The notes: a model not told the origin generated them from the letters alone. A DNA stretch of 49,415 bases from Calditrichota bacterium (GCA_013150955.1 JAADJD010000062.1:1-49415); one strand, 5' to 3'. Counted from the stretch's first letter, positions 37,691-46,504 are shown. Numbers and translations are program-made.

Positions 37691-37929
37691 TTTGGATTCC
37701 GCTTCATCCTTCGCATGTCCCACCCCGGTGTGCACATCGTGCGCTACCAGGAACCGTTTTGTGCACATTTTTTGCTCATCTCATGGATTCATCGAAAAAC
37801 ACCACCCATGACGGTCGCTTGTAAGTCCATATAAATCAATAGATTCTACCATTCCCGTTGGACACGCCTTTTTTCTGGCACACCTTTTGAACATTCCTGG
37901 CGAGACAAAACAATAACAGGAGGTTCAAT

Positions 37930-40410
37930 ATGCATTCTTGGTTCAAATTCAACAACAGGATGATGTTCAGCATCATCGTTAGCATTCTGGTGCTTATGGT
38001 CTCGTCCTTTGTCATGGCAGACACTCCGGACGACGACGAAATTCGCACCACGGGCTACATCCAGGCCATTGGAAACGACAGCCTGGTGGTAAACGACATG
38101 GTCTTCTGGGTCAACGAGAATACGCGAGTCAAAAGCGAGCACCACATGCACATTCGTTTCTCGGATTTAAAAGTTGGGGATTATGTGGAAGTGGAGGCAC
38201 GGGTGCTGGATGATGGACGCTACCTGGCAAAAGTGATCGAGCTGAAGGATGATGACGGGGATCGGGAAATCGAGGTGGAAGGATTCATCGAAGCGCTGGG
38301 GGATGATTCCCTGGTGGTGGAAGGTATAACCTTCTTTGTGGATTCCAACACGGTCATCCGCGGTGACCATCACATGGAATTGTCTTTCAGCGATCTGCAG
38401 GTTGGCGATTACGTGGAAGTAAAGGGCATTATTCAGGCGGACAGCAGCTACCTGGCCATCCGGATCAAAGTTGAAAACGAAATGAAGATGTTCGAAATCG
38501 AGGGCTTCATCGAAGCGATCGGTCAGGACAGTCTGGTTGTCAACGGCTGGGTATTCTGGGTGGATTCCAGCACCATGATCATGAATGACGACGATGATCC
38601 CATCTCTTTTGACGAGCTGCAAGTCGGACAATTCGTGGAAATTAAGGCGGAACGTCAGCCGGATGGCTCCTACCTGGCACGCAAAATCAAACTGGAAGAC
38701 TACGATGATGACTTCATGAAAATGGAACTGGAAGGCTTCATTCAGGAAGTGGGGCCGGATTACATCATGGTCAACTTCATGCAGATTTTTGTGGATTCCA
38801 GCACCGTCATCGAAGCGGATGATGATTCCCTGCTTCAATTCAGCGATCTTCAGGTGAACATGTATGTGGAAGTGAAAGCCATTCGGCAGATGGACGGCAC
38901 CCTGCTGGCGAAAAAGATTGAAGTGAAACGTGAAGATGATTACAGCGACGAATTCGAGATCAAAGGCCCCATCGATGATCTGGGTATCGACTCCACCAAC
39001 ACGCAGTACATCGTCGTTCGTGGCATCACCTTCCTGCTCAACGATCAGACCCGAATCGAAGGCAAGCACCACACGCCATTAACCTTCGATGACCTGAGTG
39101 TGGGCACGGTGGTGGAAGTGGAAGCGGTCTTGCAGGCAGATGGTTCCTACCTGGCCAAAAAGATCAAGGTCAAAGAAAGCCAGCTGGTCGAGATCGAGCT
39201 GACCGCACCCATCGACACCCTGTACAACAACGTGGTGGTTGTGGCCGGTATTCCGTTCCAGACCGATTCCAGCACCGAAATTTATGGTCGGCACCGGACG
39301 CCACTGACGTTCGCCGATTTGCGAATCGGGATGATTGTAAAAGTAAAAGGCTATCAGTTGCAGGATGGCAGCTTTTATGCCTACCGGATTAAAGTCGAAG
39401 AGCTGTGGCGAGAAGAAGTTGAGTTCGAAGCCGTCATTGACAGCGTGGGATTTGACTGGATAGCGGTACTGGGACAGAAAATTTACGTCACCGACAGCAC
39501 CCGGATTTACGACGAATCCAAGAATCCGGTAGACTTCAGCTACCTGCAGGCCGGACAGTGGGTAGAGGTGAAAGCCTTCATCCAGTCCGACGGCAAGCTG
39601 ATTGCGATCAAGATTAAAGTGAAAGACGTGAATCGGGTAGAAATCGAAATCCACGCCACTATCGACACCCTGTACGCCAACATCGTACGTGCCGGTGGGA
39701 TTAACTTTCTGGTGGACAATCGTACGGAAATCCTAGATCAATCCGGGGATTCCATCACACTGGGCGATTTGAGCATCGGGATGGTGGTGGAAATTAAGGC
39801 CGTGCAGGAAGCCGATGGTAGCTACCGCGCCTTACGAATTAAAGTGGAAGACGATCCCAATGTCAACACGGTGGCGGGTAGTGTGGCGGGTCTCAGCGGA
39901 GGTCAACTGGTGGTCGGCAACACCAGCGTGGATTTAACGCCGCAAACGGTCGTGCTGGATCAGAACTTCAACCCGATTTCGGTTGATCAATTGAATCTGG
40001 GCGATCAGGTAACCGTGTGGGCAGATTACTCTGACCCGAGCAATCCCCAGGCGGTACAGGTTCAACAGGGAACCACGGATACGGTTACCGGACTGGAAGA
40101 CGATCCTATCTCCGGCATCCCAACGCGGTTCGAGCTGGGTCAGAATTATCCCAACCCGTTCAACCCGTCCACGACCATCCCGGTGACCATCGCCGGTAAT
40201 GAATGGCAGAATGTCCAGCTGATCGTTTACAACATCCTGGGTCAGAAAGTCCGCACCCTGTTCAATGGCGTGCTGCAGGGTGGCACCTACAAATTCCAGT
40301 GGAACGGTCGGAACGATCAGGGCCAGATTCTGCCATCGGGAATTTACTTCTATCGATTAACGGTGAATCAGCAGCCCATTCAGACTCGACGGATGATCTT
40401 TCTGAAATAA
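37930..40410 (+). CDS. Secreted DUF5666 repeat protein with type IX-style C-terminal sorting domain
   Basis: An 826-residue exported protein. The signal peptide is residues 1-30 (cleavage after VMA). Then come nine tandem modules of about 65-75 residues, each like GFIEAIGQDSLVVNGWVFWV, ending VGDYVEVEARVLxDGxYLAK; these are DUF5666 modules. The last 95 residues, from RFELGQNYPNPFNPSTT, are a sorting domain with the V.YNILGQKVRTL core, typical of type IX-like secretion. DUF5666 modules occur in single or few copies in many secreted proteins; nine is unusual. Modules 1-5 are Asp/Glu-rich (DDDE, DDGDRE), so metal or polymer binding is possible. A strong ribosome-binding site, CAGGAGG, precedes the ATG. 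Confidence 0.88.
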   Translation: MHSWFKFNNRMMFSIIVSILVLMVSSFVMADTPDDDEIRTTGYIQAIGNDSLVVNDMVFWVNENTRVKSEHHMHIRFSDLKVGDYVEVEARVLDDGRYLAKVIELKDDDGDREIEVEGFIEALGDDSLVVEGITFFVDSNTVIRGDHHMELSFSDLQVGDYVEVKGIIQADSSYLAIRIKVENEMKMFEIEGFIEAIGQDSLVVNGWVFWVDSSTMIMNDDDDPISFDELQVGQFVEIKAERQPDGSYLARKIKLEDYDDDFMKMELEGFIQEVGPDYIMVNFMQIFVDSSTVIEADDDSLLQFSDLQVNMYVEVKAIRQMDGTLLAKKIEVKREDDYSDEFEIKGPIDDLGIDSTNTQYIVVRGITFLLNDQTRIEGKHHTPLTFDDLSVGTVVEVEAVLQADGSYLAKKIKVKESQLVEIELTAPIDTLYNNVVVVAGIPFQTDSSTEIYGRHRTPLTFADLRIGMIVKVKGYQLQDGSFYAYRIKVEELWREEVEFEAVIDSVGFDWIAVLGQKIYVTDSTRIYDESKNPVDFSYLQAGQWVEVKAFIQSDGKLIAIKIKVKDVNRVEIEIHATIDTLYANIVRAGGINFLVDNRTEILDQSGDSITLGDLSIGMVVEIKAVQEADGSYRALRIKVEDDPNVNTVAGSVAGLSGGQLVVGNTSVDLTPQTVVLDQNFNPISVDQLNLGDQVTVWADYSDPSNPQAVQVQQGTTDTVTGLEDDPISGIPTRFELGQNYPNPFNPSTTIPVTIAGNEWQNVQLIVYNILGQKVRTLFNGVLQGGTYKFQWNGRNDQGQILPSGIYFYRLTVNQQPIQTRRMIFLK

Positions 40411-40432
40411 AACCCAAGGCAGGGGTTGTGTT

Positions 40433-40464
40433 GTCTGGAAGGGGATTGGGTTCCCCTTCCAGAC
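40433..40464 (+). terminator. Terminator-like hairpin after the DUF5666 protein
   Basis: A 13-bp stem GTCTGGAAGGGGA / TCCCCTTCCAGAC with loop TTGGGT, 22 bases past the stop codon. It is followed by an AT-rich stretch but no clear T-run. It separates the gene from the SinR-like gene. Confidence 0.6.
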
Positions 40465-40495
40465 CTAATTTAAACAAAAATTGCAGGTAACCCAT

Positions 40496-40780
40496 ATGTC
40501 CCGATTGCCCATCAAATCATTCATCATCACCACCATGGAACCGTTGCGAGCCACCGAACGAGATCGGGTGAACCAGGTACTGGCCGGTGTGAGCCACCAC
40601 ACTTTTCAACTGGGGCAACACTGGATCGTGAAAACCCGTCTTTCGGCGCGGCAACTTCGGGACGTGTTAAACCAGAGCACCCATCAACCCACATCGTTTT
40701 TAATTTTGCGTTTAAATCACGAGGCCGCCTGGACAAACACCTGCGAACAGGAGGCCCAATGGTTAAAAACCCATTTATGA
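40496..40780 (+). CDS. SinR/Cas2-fold-like small protein
   Basis: A 94-residue protein whose C-terminal half (HWIVKTRLSARQLRDVLNQS, FLILRLNHEAAWTNT, EQEAQWLKTHL) resembles the small proteins commonly annotated as 'SinR family', which have a ferredoxin-like fold related to Cas2: VKT.LSA..IRD.L, then L.V..L..EAAW, then S.WLK..L. No CRISPR array or cas gene is present, so there is no support for a CRISPR role. The ATG at 40496 has GCAGGTAA upstream. It precedes the Crp/Fnr regulator by 40 bases on the same strand and may be cotranscribed. Assignment is by pattern only. Confidence 0.55.
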   Translation: MSRLPIKSFIITTMEPLRATERDRVNQVLAGVSHHTFQLGQHWIVKTRLSARQLRDVLNQSTHQPTSFLILRLNHEAAWTNTCEQEAQWLKTHL

Positions 40781-40820
40781 TGAGCAGGGCACATGGGCAA
40801 ATCTGCACAAGGAGGCAACC

Positions 40821-41501
40821 ATGAGGGATCAACTGTTAAGTGCGTTCCCCATCCTGAAAAACGCCAACGATAAAATCTGGAACGAGCTTGAAGAATTTGC
40901 CATCTTCAAGAAATACAATGCCAATGAGATTGTGGCATTGGAGGGGGACACCACCCACTATTTTCCGCTGGTGCTATCGGGGAGCATCCGGGTGTACAAA
41001 TGCGGGGACTCCGGTAAAGAAATCACCCTGTACAAAGTACGGCGGGGGGATTGTTGTGTGCTGACGGCCCTGTCGATCATGGGACAAACCGGCTTTGGTG
41101 CCAATGCGGTGGTGGATACGGCCTGCAGCACCGTTTCTATTCCGGCACCGGTGTTTCGGGACTGGATCAATCGGCACGATCTGTGGCGCAACTTTGTGTT
41201 CAAGCTCATTTTCCATCGGCTGACGGAAATCATTTCCAAAGTAGAAGCACTGGCGTTCCAACGGGTCGACGAACGGGTGGCTGCTTTTCTGCTCCAGTCT
41301 TTTATGAAAGAACACAAGCCGGTCATTCGGGTAACCCATTCCGATATTGCCCGAGAACTGGGCACCGCCCGCGAAGTGGTCAGCCGGGTGCTGAAATCTT
41401 TCGAACGTGAAAAGCTGGTGCAGCTGTCCCGCGGACGCATCACCATCATCAACCATCGGGATCTGCGTCGCCACAGCCGACTGTTCCATATGACCAACTA
41501 A
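40821..41501 (+). CDS. Crp/Fnr-family transcriptional regulator
   Basis: A 226-residue regulator. The N-terminal cyclic-nucleotide-binding-like beta-barrel (about residues 20-120, with FPLVLSGSIRVYK) is followed by a long dimer helix and a C-terminal winged helix (TRVTHSDIARELGTAREVVS-type; RVLKSFEREKLVQLSRGRI) that binds DNA. The N-terminus lacks the four-cysteine cluster of FNR, so it is not an oxygen-sensing iron-sulfur FNR. Cys residues occur in GDCCVLTAL, which is common in this subgroup. The ATG is preceded by AAGGAGG. A strong hairpin follows the stop codon. The target regulon is unknown; nearby genes are candidates. Confidence 0.92.
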   Translation: MRDQLLSAFPILKNANDKIWNELEEFAIFKKYNANEIVALEGDTTHYFPLVLSGSIRVYKCGDSGKEITLYKVRRGDCCVLTALSIMGQTGFGANAVVDTACSTVSIPAPVFRDWINRHDLWRNFVFKLIFHRLTEIISKVEALAFQRVDERVAAFLLQSFMKEHKPVIRVTHSDIARELGTAREVVSRVLKSFEREKLVQLSRGRITIINHRDLRRHSRLFHMTN

Positions 41502-41536
41502 AACCCTGGTGCATAGCGCAAACCTCACCCCCCAAC

Positions 41537-41574
41537 ACCTGACCGGTTGGTATCGATCATCCAGCCGGTCAGGT
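41537..41574 (+). terminator. Hairpin terminator after the Crp/Fnr regulator gene
   Basis: A 14-bp stem with one G-T pair (ACCTGACCGGTTGG / CCAGCCGGTCAGGT) and loop tatcgatcat, followed by TTCCTCTATTC. It starts 35 bp after the stop codon and 12 bp before the dispersed repeat. Confidence 0.65.
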
Positions 41575-41585
41575 TCCTCTATTCG

Positions 41586-41695
41586 ACCCGGATTATGTAC
41601 CCGTATTAGACCGCGAATTAACACCAATAAAAACAATAAAATCCATTGATTTAGATCTGTATGAAAATTCGCTTCGAGGTTTATTCGTGATTTTA
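41586..41695 (-). repeat. Dispersed intergenic repeat, copy E1 (reverse orientation)
   Basis: The first, truncated unit of a composite locus: ACCCGGATTATGTACCCG, then GACCGCGAATTAACACCAAT and a core matching the reverse complement of the A/B/D type. It runs directly into unit E2. Confidence 0.75.
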
Positions 41696-41922
41696 TTCCA
41701 AATAATGCGTTAAACCACGAATCACGCGAATGAATTCGAATCATATCAACAAAATAGCGAATATATCCGGGAAAACATTTTCATCCAGATAGAATCAAGA
41801 GCATTTTATTAATTTTATTGGTGTTTATTCGTGTCATTCGTAGGCTATTGCATAATCTGGGTTTATTGATATTTTTGTGTTCATTCGCGTGATTCGCGGT
41901 TTCATGCATGATTTGGGTTAAA
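41696..41922 (+). repeat. Dispersed intergenic repeat, copy E2
   Basis: A complete unit of about 227 bp. Its left end (CCAAATAATGCGTTAAACCA) and the reverse complement of its right end (CCAAATCATGCATGAAACCG) match as inverted repeats of about 38 bp with few mismatches. It shares AAAATAGCGAATATATCC with copy D. It ends 66 bp before the stop codon of the ABC permease. Confidence 0.87.
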
Positions 41923-41988
41923 CCAATGACGAGCGGAGGATCCTCCCCCCATCAGGCAGGTTCTCAGAGAACGGTCACGACGATACCT

Positions 41989-43491
41989 TTAGCCCTTACC
42001 CCACAACAGCTTCCACACTTCCGTCCAGCCCGGCCGGTGATGATAAAACAGGCTGGACGTACGGAATAATCGGATGGAAACCAGCAACGCCACAATCGTG
42101 GACACCAGCATCACCGCGATGGAAATAACATAATCAATTTCCGGTGGGTGTCCCAGCGGGGTGCGCAGAATCATGAACGTCGGGGTTAAAAAGGGAATAA
42201 AGGACAGGATGCGAACAAAGACGGCATTGGGGAACATCAAAATGGGTACCGAAAACAAAATGGGGGAAATGGAGAGCATTCGTAACACCAGGTGAACGTG
42301 GTGTGCCTCGTCCTCATCGGAATAGACCGTGCCAATCCCCACGTAAATGGCCGCAAAAAAGAAGTAGCCCAGCACAAAATAAAGCACAAAAACCCCAAGG
42401 TTCCGCAACGTGAAAAAGGTTAAATTTTCCACCGAAAGCAATTCGGCCAGAATCAGCCCTTCGGTTAATAGCAACCAGATCAAAATCTGAACCAATCCCA
42501 GGAATCCCAGTCCCAGGATTTTCCCCGCAATTATCTGAAAACTGTTGGCGGAGGTCATCAACACTTCCAGCACCCGGTTGCCCTTTTCCGATAGCAAACT
42601 GTAGAACAAAAATCCCGCCGGTGTAAAAATAGAAATAAAAAGGAACACCACCACGATAATGGGCGCCAGATACGACTGTAGAAAACTAAACTCCCGTTTT
42701 TTGGCCCCCTCCACCAGTATCTCGTTGATGACCACCGGCTTCAGCCATTCGTGTATCTGCGAAATGGTAATGCCTTCCTGGCGTAACCGCATTTCTACCA
42801 GAAATTCCTGAAGTACTGTCTTCAACGGTTCAATTTGCAGGAACTGATTGGGATAGATGGAATGAAATTCCACCTCGCCGTTGAGCAATTCCTCCCCTCG
42901 CAGAATCAGATAACCTTCAACAATCTGATTAAAAAGCAAACTGTCTGCCGTGCGGAGGATCTGCGCCTGCCATAGCGAGTCCACATAGGCCTTTTTCCGG
43001 TTGAATTCAATTTCAGCCAGATCCCGCTGTTCACGGGTCATGTGGAGTTGTTCATAGGTTTGCCGGAGGAGTCGCTCTTTGGTTGGGGAGTTGGGTCGCT
43101 GGAAAATATAGCGGCGCCGCTCCTTGATGCGGTTGTAGGCATCGTTCAAGCTGTCCAGTTCATGCTTCAGGCGGGCCACTTCCTGAAAGAGATTCCGCAA
43201 GGGTTCGGTCGTATCGGCCTGGATGTCCATCAAAATGACGGCCGGGCTTCCGGTACCCGGCAGGGTGAAATTGTTGAGTTTCTCCTGCAATGCTTCACAA
43301 TACCGGGTGGTATCCAGCTCCACACAACCGATGACCCGCGGCTGTGGGGTACGCGATTCCCGATAAAAGAAAAACAAAATAAACGCCACCACGGTAAATA
43401 ACAGGGGCGGAACAAAAGTGGCCAGAATGAAACTGCGCGATTTTAAATGGCGCCAGAATTCCCACCCGGTAATGATCCAGAGATTTCTCAT
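41989..43491 (-). CDS. ABC-2 type transporter permease, NatB-like
   Basis: A 500-residue membrane protein of the NatB/ABC-2 permease type. One N-terminal span (about residues 20-45) is followed by a large extracytoplasmic region of about 230 residues with a coiled stretch (DSLNDAYNRIKERR), then about six spans in the C-terminal half (from IIVVVFLFISIFTPAGFLF to IAVMLVSTIVALLVSIRLF). The segment VLEVLMTSANSFQIIAGKILG is a typical NatB motif. The ATG overlaps the ATPase gene stop by four bases (ATGA), so both are made together. It exports an unknown substrate; sodium export by NatAB is only one option. Confidence 0.85.
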   Translation of the reverse strand: MRNLWIITGWEFWRHLKSRSFILATFVPPLLFTVVAFILFFFYRESRTPQPRVIGCVELDTTRYCEALQEKLNNFTLPGTGSPAVILMDIQADTTEPLRNLFQEVARLKHELDSLNDAYNRIKERRRYIFQRPNSPTKERLLRQTYEQLHMTREQRDLAEIEFNRKKAYVDSLWQAQILRTADSLLFNQIVEGYLILRGEELLNGEVEFHSIYPNQFLQIEPLKTVLQEFLVEMRLRQEGITISQIHEWLKPVVINEILVEGAKKREFSFLQSYLAPIIVVVFLFISIFTPAGFLFYSLLSEKGNRVLEVLMTSANSFQIIAGKILGLGFLGLVQILIWLLLTEGLILAELLSVENLTFFTLRNLGVFVLYFVLGYFFFAAIYVGIGTVYSDEDEAHHVHLVLRMLSISPILFSVPILMFPNAVFVRILSFIPFLTPTFMILRTPLGHPPEIDYVISIAVMLVSTIVALLVSIRLFRTSSLFYHHRPGWTEVWKLLWGKG

Positions 43492-44390
43492 GCTTCACCC
43501 TGATTGTTGACGGCTTCCAGATAAATATCTTCCAGGCTGGGTCGATTGACCTCCAGACGGGTAATGCGCACCTGCTTGATGATCTGATCCAGTACCTTCT
43601 GAACCGGTTGATTGGGATCCACATATAGGCGGGCCACCTGGTTTTGCAGTAAAAACTTCCTGACCCCGGAAATCTTCTTGAGGTCGGTCAGGTTGTCCTC
43701 GCCTTCCACCAGCACCAGATTCTCCCGGTATTTCTTGCGGATCTGACCCACACTGCCCTGCAAAATAGCCCGACCCTGATGCAGCAGCAGAATCTGATCA
43801 CAAAGCGATTCGGCCAGATTCATCTGCTGGGTGGCCAGAATCACCGTGCGCTGTTCCTCTTTATAACGCAAAATCAATTTCTTGATCAAATCCTGATTGA
43901 GATTGGCCATGCCCAGAAACGGCTCGTCCAGGATCAGCAGTTTGGGATCGTGCACGATGGTGACCAGAATCTGCACTTTCTGTTGCATTTCCGGGGGTAA
44001 TTCCTGCACCGTATGTTCCATAAAATCAATCATGTCAAAGCGATCCAGATGACGCACCGCCTCCACCTGCGCCTTTTTTCGGGACAACCGCTTCAACCGG
44101 GCAAAGTAGATCAGAATATCGATCACCCGATGATGCGGATACACCCCCCGCGCTTCCGGCAAATATCCGATTTGATTCCGGATTTCCGGCTTTAACTTCT
44201 GGTCATCAAAGCGTACACTGCCTTCATCCGGTTTAACCAGATCCAGAATCATGCGTAAAATGGTGGTTTTTCCCGCCCCATCTGGCCCCAGTAAACCCAG
44301 CACCTTGCCCGGTGTTACCTCGAAGGAAATATTCTCCACCGTTAACCGATCCGGCACCTTCCTGGAAAGTTTTTCGGCTACCACTTTCAT
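43488..44390 (-). CDS. ABC transporter ATP-binding protein, NatA-like
   Basis: A 300-residue ATPase subunit. Walker A is LLGPDGAGKTTILRM near residue 37. The Q-loop follows (QIGYLPEARGVYPHH). The signature region is changed from LSGGM to ELPPEMQQKVQILV, while Walker B is KLLILDEPFLGM and the H-loop ILATQQM has Gln where His is usual. So it is an ABC ATPase of the Nat/drug-export group with a divergent signature. The ATG at 44390 is preceded by AGGAGGTCGG; a longer in-frame opening to 44645 overlaps the next gene and is rejected. It overlaps the YigZ stop by four bases and feeds the permease. Confidence 0.9.
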   Translation of the reverse strand: MKVVAEKLSRKVPDRLTVENISFEVTPGKVLGLLGPDGAGKTTILRMILDLVKPDEGSVRFDDQKLKPEIRNQIGYLPEARGVYPHHRVIDILIYFARLKRLSRKKAQVEAVRHLDRFDMIDFMEHTVQELPPEMQQKVQILVTIVHDPKLLILDEPFLGMANLNQDLIKKLILRYKEEQRTVILATQQMNLAESLCDQILLLHQGRAILQGSVGQIRKKYRENLVLVEGEDNLTDLKKISGVRKFLLQNQVARLYVDPNQPVQKVLDQIIKQVRITRLEVNRPSLEDIYLEAVNNQGEA

Positions 44391-44995
44391 CCACCGACCT
44401 CCTGAAATGCGATTTTCCCGCCAGCACGGGCACTCAGTTCCCCCCGAAAGGCTTCCAGCTGCTCCTGTGGTATCTCTACCGTCACCTCCACGTCCTCTCG
44501 GTAATCGGCCTCCACCAGATGTCCCCCAAATTGATGCAACAGATGGTGCAATTGCCGGATAAAGGGATAATCGCATCGGAATCGCAGCTGTTGAAAGAAA
44601 ACCACCGGCTGAACCGATGCTCCCCGAACGGTTTCCTCGGCGCACCGGGCATACGCGCGGGATAGCCCTCCGGTGCCCAGCTTAATGCCACCAAAATATC
44701 GGGTGACCACCAAGACCGCCCTGACCAGCTGAAATTTTTCCAGAATGGTCAGAATCGGGCGTCCCGCCGTTCCCGATGGCTCCCCATCATCGGAATAACG
44801 AAAAGTGGAGGGATCGATACGATAGGCATAGCAATTGTGGGTGGCATCGTGAAATGTCCTGCGAATCTGCTGAATGAACGCCTCGGCCTCCTCTTTTGTA
44901 TGCGCGGGTGCTATGGTACCAATGAATACCGACCGTTTGATTCTAACCTCATGCTGATGCGTGTTAGAGATCGTATATAATTTACCGTTGGTCAT
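44387..44995 (-). CDS. YigZ/IMPACT family protein
   Basis: A 202-residue protein of the UPF0029/IMPACT family. The conserved N-terminal domain is seen: KRSVFIGTIAPAHTKEEAEA, then HDATHNCYAYRI, FRYSDDGEPSGTAGRPIL and VVTRYFGGIKLGTGGLSRAY. A smaller C-terminal domain (about residues 140-202) completes the YigZ-type architecture. The family is linked to translation and stress responses in eukaryotes; in bacteria the role is unknown. It is the first gene of an overlapping three-gene operon with the ABC exporter. GGGTG precedes the ATG. Confidence 0.93.
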   Translation of the reverse strand: MTNGKLYTISNTHQHEVRIKRSVFIGTIAPAHTKEEAEAFIQQIRRTFHDATHNCYAYRIDPSTFRYSDDGEPSGTAGRPILTILEKFQLVRAVLVVTRYFGGIKLGTGGLSRAYARCAEETVRGASVQPVVFFQQLRFRCDYPFIRQLHHLLHQFGGHLVEADYREDVEVTVEIPQEQLEAFRGELSARAGGKIAFQEVGG

Positions 44996-45070
44996 TTACA
45001 CCCATCGTTACGGACAGGAAAATATAACGCACGGGGGGAAAATTGTCAAGCAAACCCGCGGCGTGTCCCC
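44996..45070. other. Intergenic spacer before repeat copy F
   Basis: Short upstream region of the yigZ operon. No element beyond a likely promoter side is seen. Confidence 0.3.
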
Positions 45071-45295
45071 TTTAACTCAGATTTTGCATTCGGCTACGAA
45101 TTACACGAATAGTCATGAATAAACCCAGATGATGCATTAGGCCACAAATTAAACGAATTAACACAAATAAAATTAAAAAAACACCCTGGATATTAAATCT
45201 GAATGAAAATTTGTTTCGGTGTTTGTTAGCGATTTTGTGGGTATTTTTTAGATTCATTCGCGTAATTTGCGTTTAATGCACTTATTTGGGTTTAA
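45071..45295 (-). repeat. Dispersed intergenic repeat, copy F (reverse orientation)
   Basis: About 225 bp, from TTTAACTCAGATTTTGCATT to TTATTTGGGTTTAA. The left end has two successive half-units (the second starts AAACCCAGATGATGCATTAG). The core, with CATGAATAAACCCAG and AATCTGAATGAAAATTTG, is in the same orientation as copy C. It is the only copy between divergent genes. Confidence 0.83.
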
Positions 45296-45419
45296 CCGCA
45301 TGGCAGCCCCGAAAGATCACCATTTCTGCCCTTCTGCAATGGCTTATGGAAATTGCATTTGGAGAACGTCTAACATTTTTATAAATTTTTACTTGCAGAA
45401 AATCAGTTGGGGAACCGTC

Positions 45420-45872
45420 TTGAAATCCTTTAAATTTGGTCAGAAAGATATTCAAATCATCCAGCAAGTGTTGGGGGTCGCTCCCATTGAACGGGTGGAT
45501 CACTTCCGGTTTGTTCTGGAAAACCAGAAAGAAAACCGGCGCCTGGCACTGGAAATTTATCCAGAGGTGGAAACCGGATCGGGAAAGGGTAGCCTGATCT
45601 CCATTTACACGATGAACACCCACATTCAGCTTCACAATTGCGCGGGATATGTCCCCAGTGAGTCGCTGGGAGAGGTCATCTTCTTCAGTGAACACCAAGG
45701 ACGATTGACGGGGGTAATCGTCGAAAAAGGCGCTGGATGCTCGGTTTATGCCAACGTGGATCGCAGCTTGCTGTCTGGCGACTTTACCAAACTGGCTCCC
45801 GAAGTCATGCTGTCGGGTATTGCCCTCTCCATTACGGAACACCTGCTACCCGTGGATAACAACACCGATTGA
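45420..45872 (+). CDS. Hypothetical protein
   Basis: A protein of about 150 residues, unrecognised. It starts at TTG (45420) with GGGGAA seven bases upstream; an earlier in-frame opening runs through the dispersed repeat and is not credible. The product (KSFKFGQKDIQIIQQVLGV at the start, LHNCAGYVPSESLGEVIFF in the middle) looks like a soluble alpha/beta protein with no membrane span. It is followed by the MBL-fold gene with a 2-bp gap and probably shares its transcript. Confidence 0.55.
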   Translation: MKSFKFGQKDIQIIQQVLGVAPIERVDHFRFVLENQKENRRLALEIYPEVETGSGKGSLISIYTMNTHIQLHNCAGYVPSESLGEVIFFSEHQGRLTGVIVEKGAGCSVYANVDRSLLSGDFTKLAPEVMLSGIALSITEHLLPVDNNTD

Positions 45873-45874
45873 AC

Positions 45875-46498
45875 ATGGAAATATTTAAATTCACTCTGGG
45901 ATTTTTTGGGGTTAACAACTACCTGATTAAATCCTCTCAATCTAACCGCGCCATCCTCATCGATGCTGCCGAAGACGTGACTCCCATTCTCCGAAAAATT
46001 CGCGAGCTGCAACTGCAGCTGGTTTATCTGATCAATACCCACGGACACGGCGATCATATTGCGGGAAACAGCGCCATTATTCAGGAAACGGGTGCCCAAT
46101 TGCTCATCCATGCCCTGGATGCTCCCTATTTGACCGATCCCAACCTCAACCTTTCCATGATGCTGGGCATCCATCTGGAATCGCCGCCGCCGGATGCCTA
46201 TTTGAACGAAGGGGATGTCCTGGAGATTGACGACATTCGGTTAAACGTTCTCCATACACCGGGACACACGCCCGGCCACATCAGCCTGGTTGCCGAAGGC
46301 GTGGCGTTTGTGGGGGATGTGATTTTCCGGGAATCCATTGGGCGAACCGATTTCCCACAGAGTTCCCATTATCAGCTACTGGAAACCATTCGCACCAAAA
46401 TTTATACCCTGCCCGACGAAACCGTGCTCTACAACGGCCACGGGCCAGAAACGACCGTGGGCCACGAAAAGAAATACAACCCATTCGTCAGGGGATAA
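45875..46498 (+). CDS. Metallo-beta-lactamase-fold hydrolase (glyoxalase II-like)
   Basis: A 207-residue member of the MBL superfamily, cytoplasmic. The zinc-binding motif is NTHGHGDHIAGN near residue 55, and HTPGHTPGHIS near residue 130 gives the next His. VGDVIFRESIGRTDFP carries the bridging Asp, and NGHGPETTVGHEKK gives the last His. The layout fits the glyoxalase II/YcbL type that hydrolyses a thioester or a related bond; the true substrate is unknown. The ATG at 45875 is chosen over an in-frame TTG two codons earlier. The next gene, xerD, begins 6 bases after its stop. Confidence 0.9.
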   Translation: MEIFKFTLGFFGVNNYLIKSSQSNRAILIDAAEDVTPILRKIRELQLQLVYLINTHGHGDHIAGNSAIIQETGAQLLIHALDAPYLTDPNLNLSMMLGIHLESPPPDAYLNEGDVLEIDDIRLNVLHTPGHTPGHISLVAEGVAFVGDVIFRESIGRTDFPQSSHYQLLETIRTKIYTLPDETVLYNGHGPETTVGHEKKYNPFVRG

Positions 46499-46504
46499 TG
46501 CCCC

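Noticed and set aside
37876-37891. Sigma-54-like element TGGCACACCTTTTGAA, 39 bp before the DUF5666 gene
   Set aside because: The -24 part fits (TGGCAC) but the -12 part has GA where GC is needed, so it is not listed as a promoter.
38167-39654. Long antisense frames in the DUF5666 gene
   Set aside because: Shadows of the Asp/Val-rich repeat protein on the other strand (His/Phe-rich translation, no start signals).
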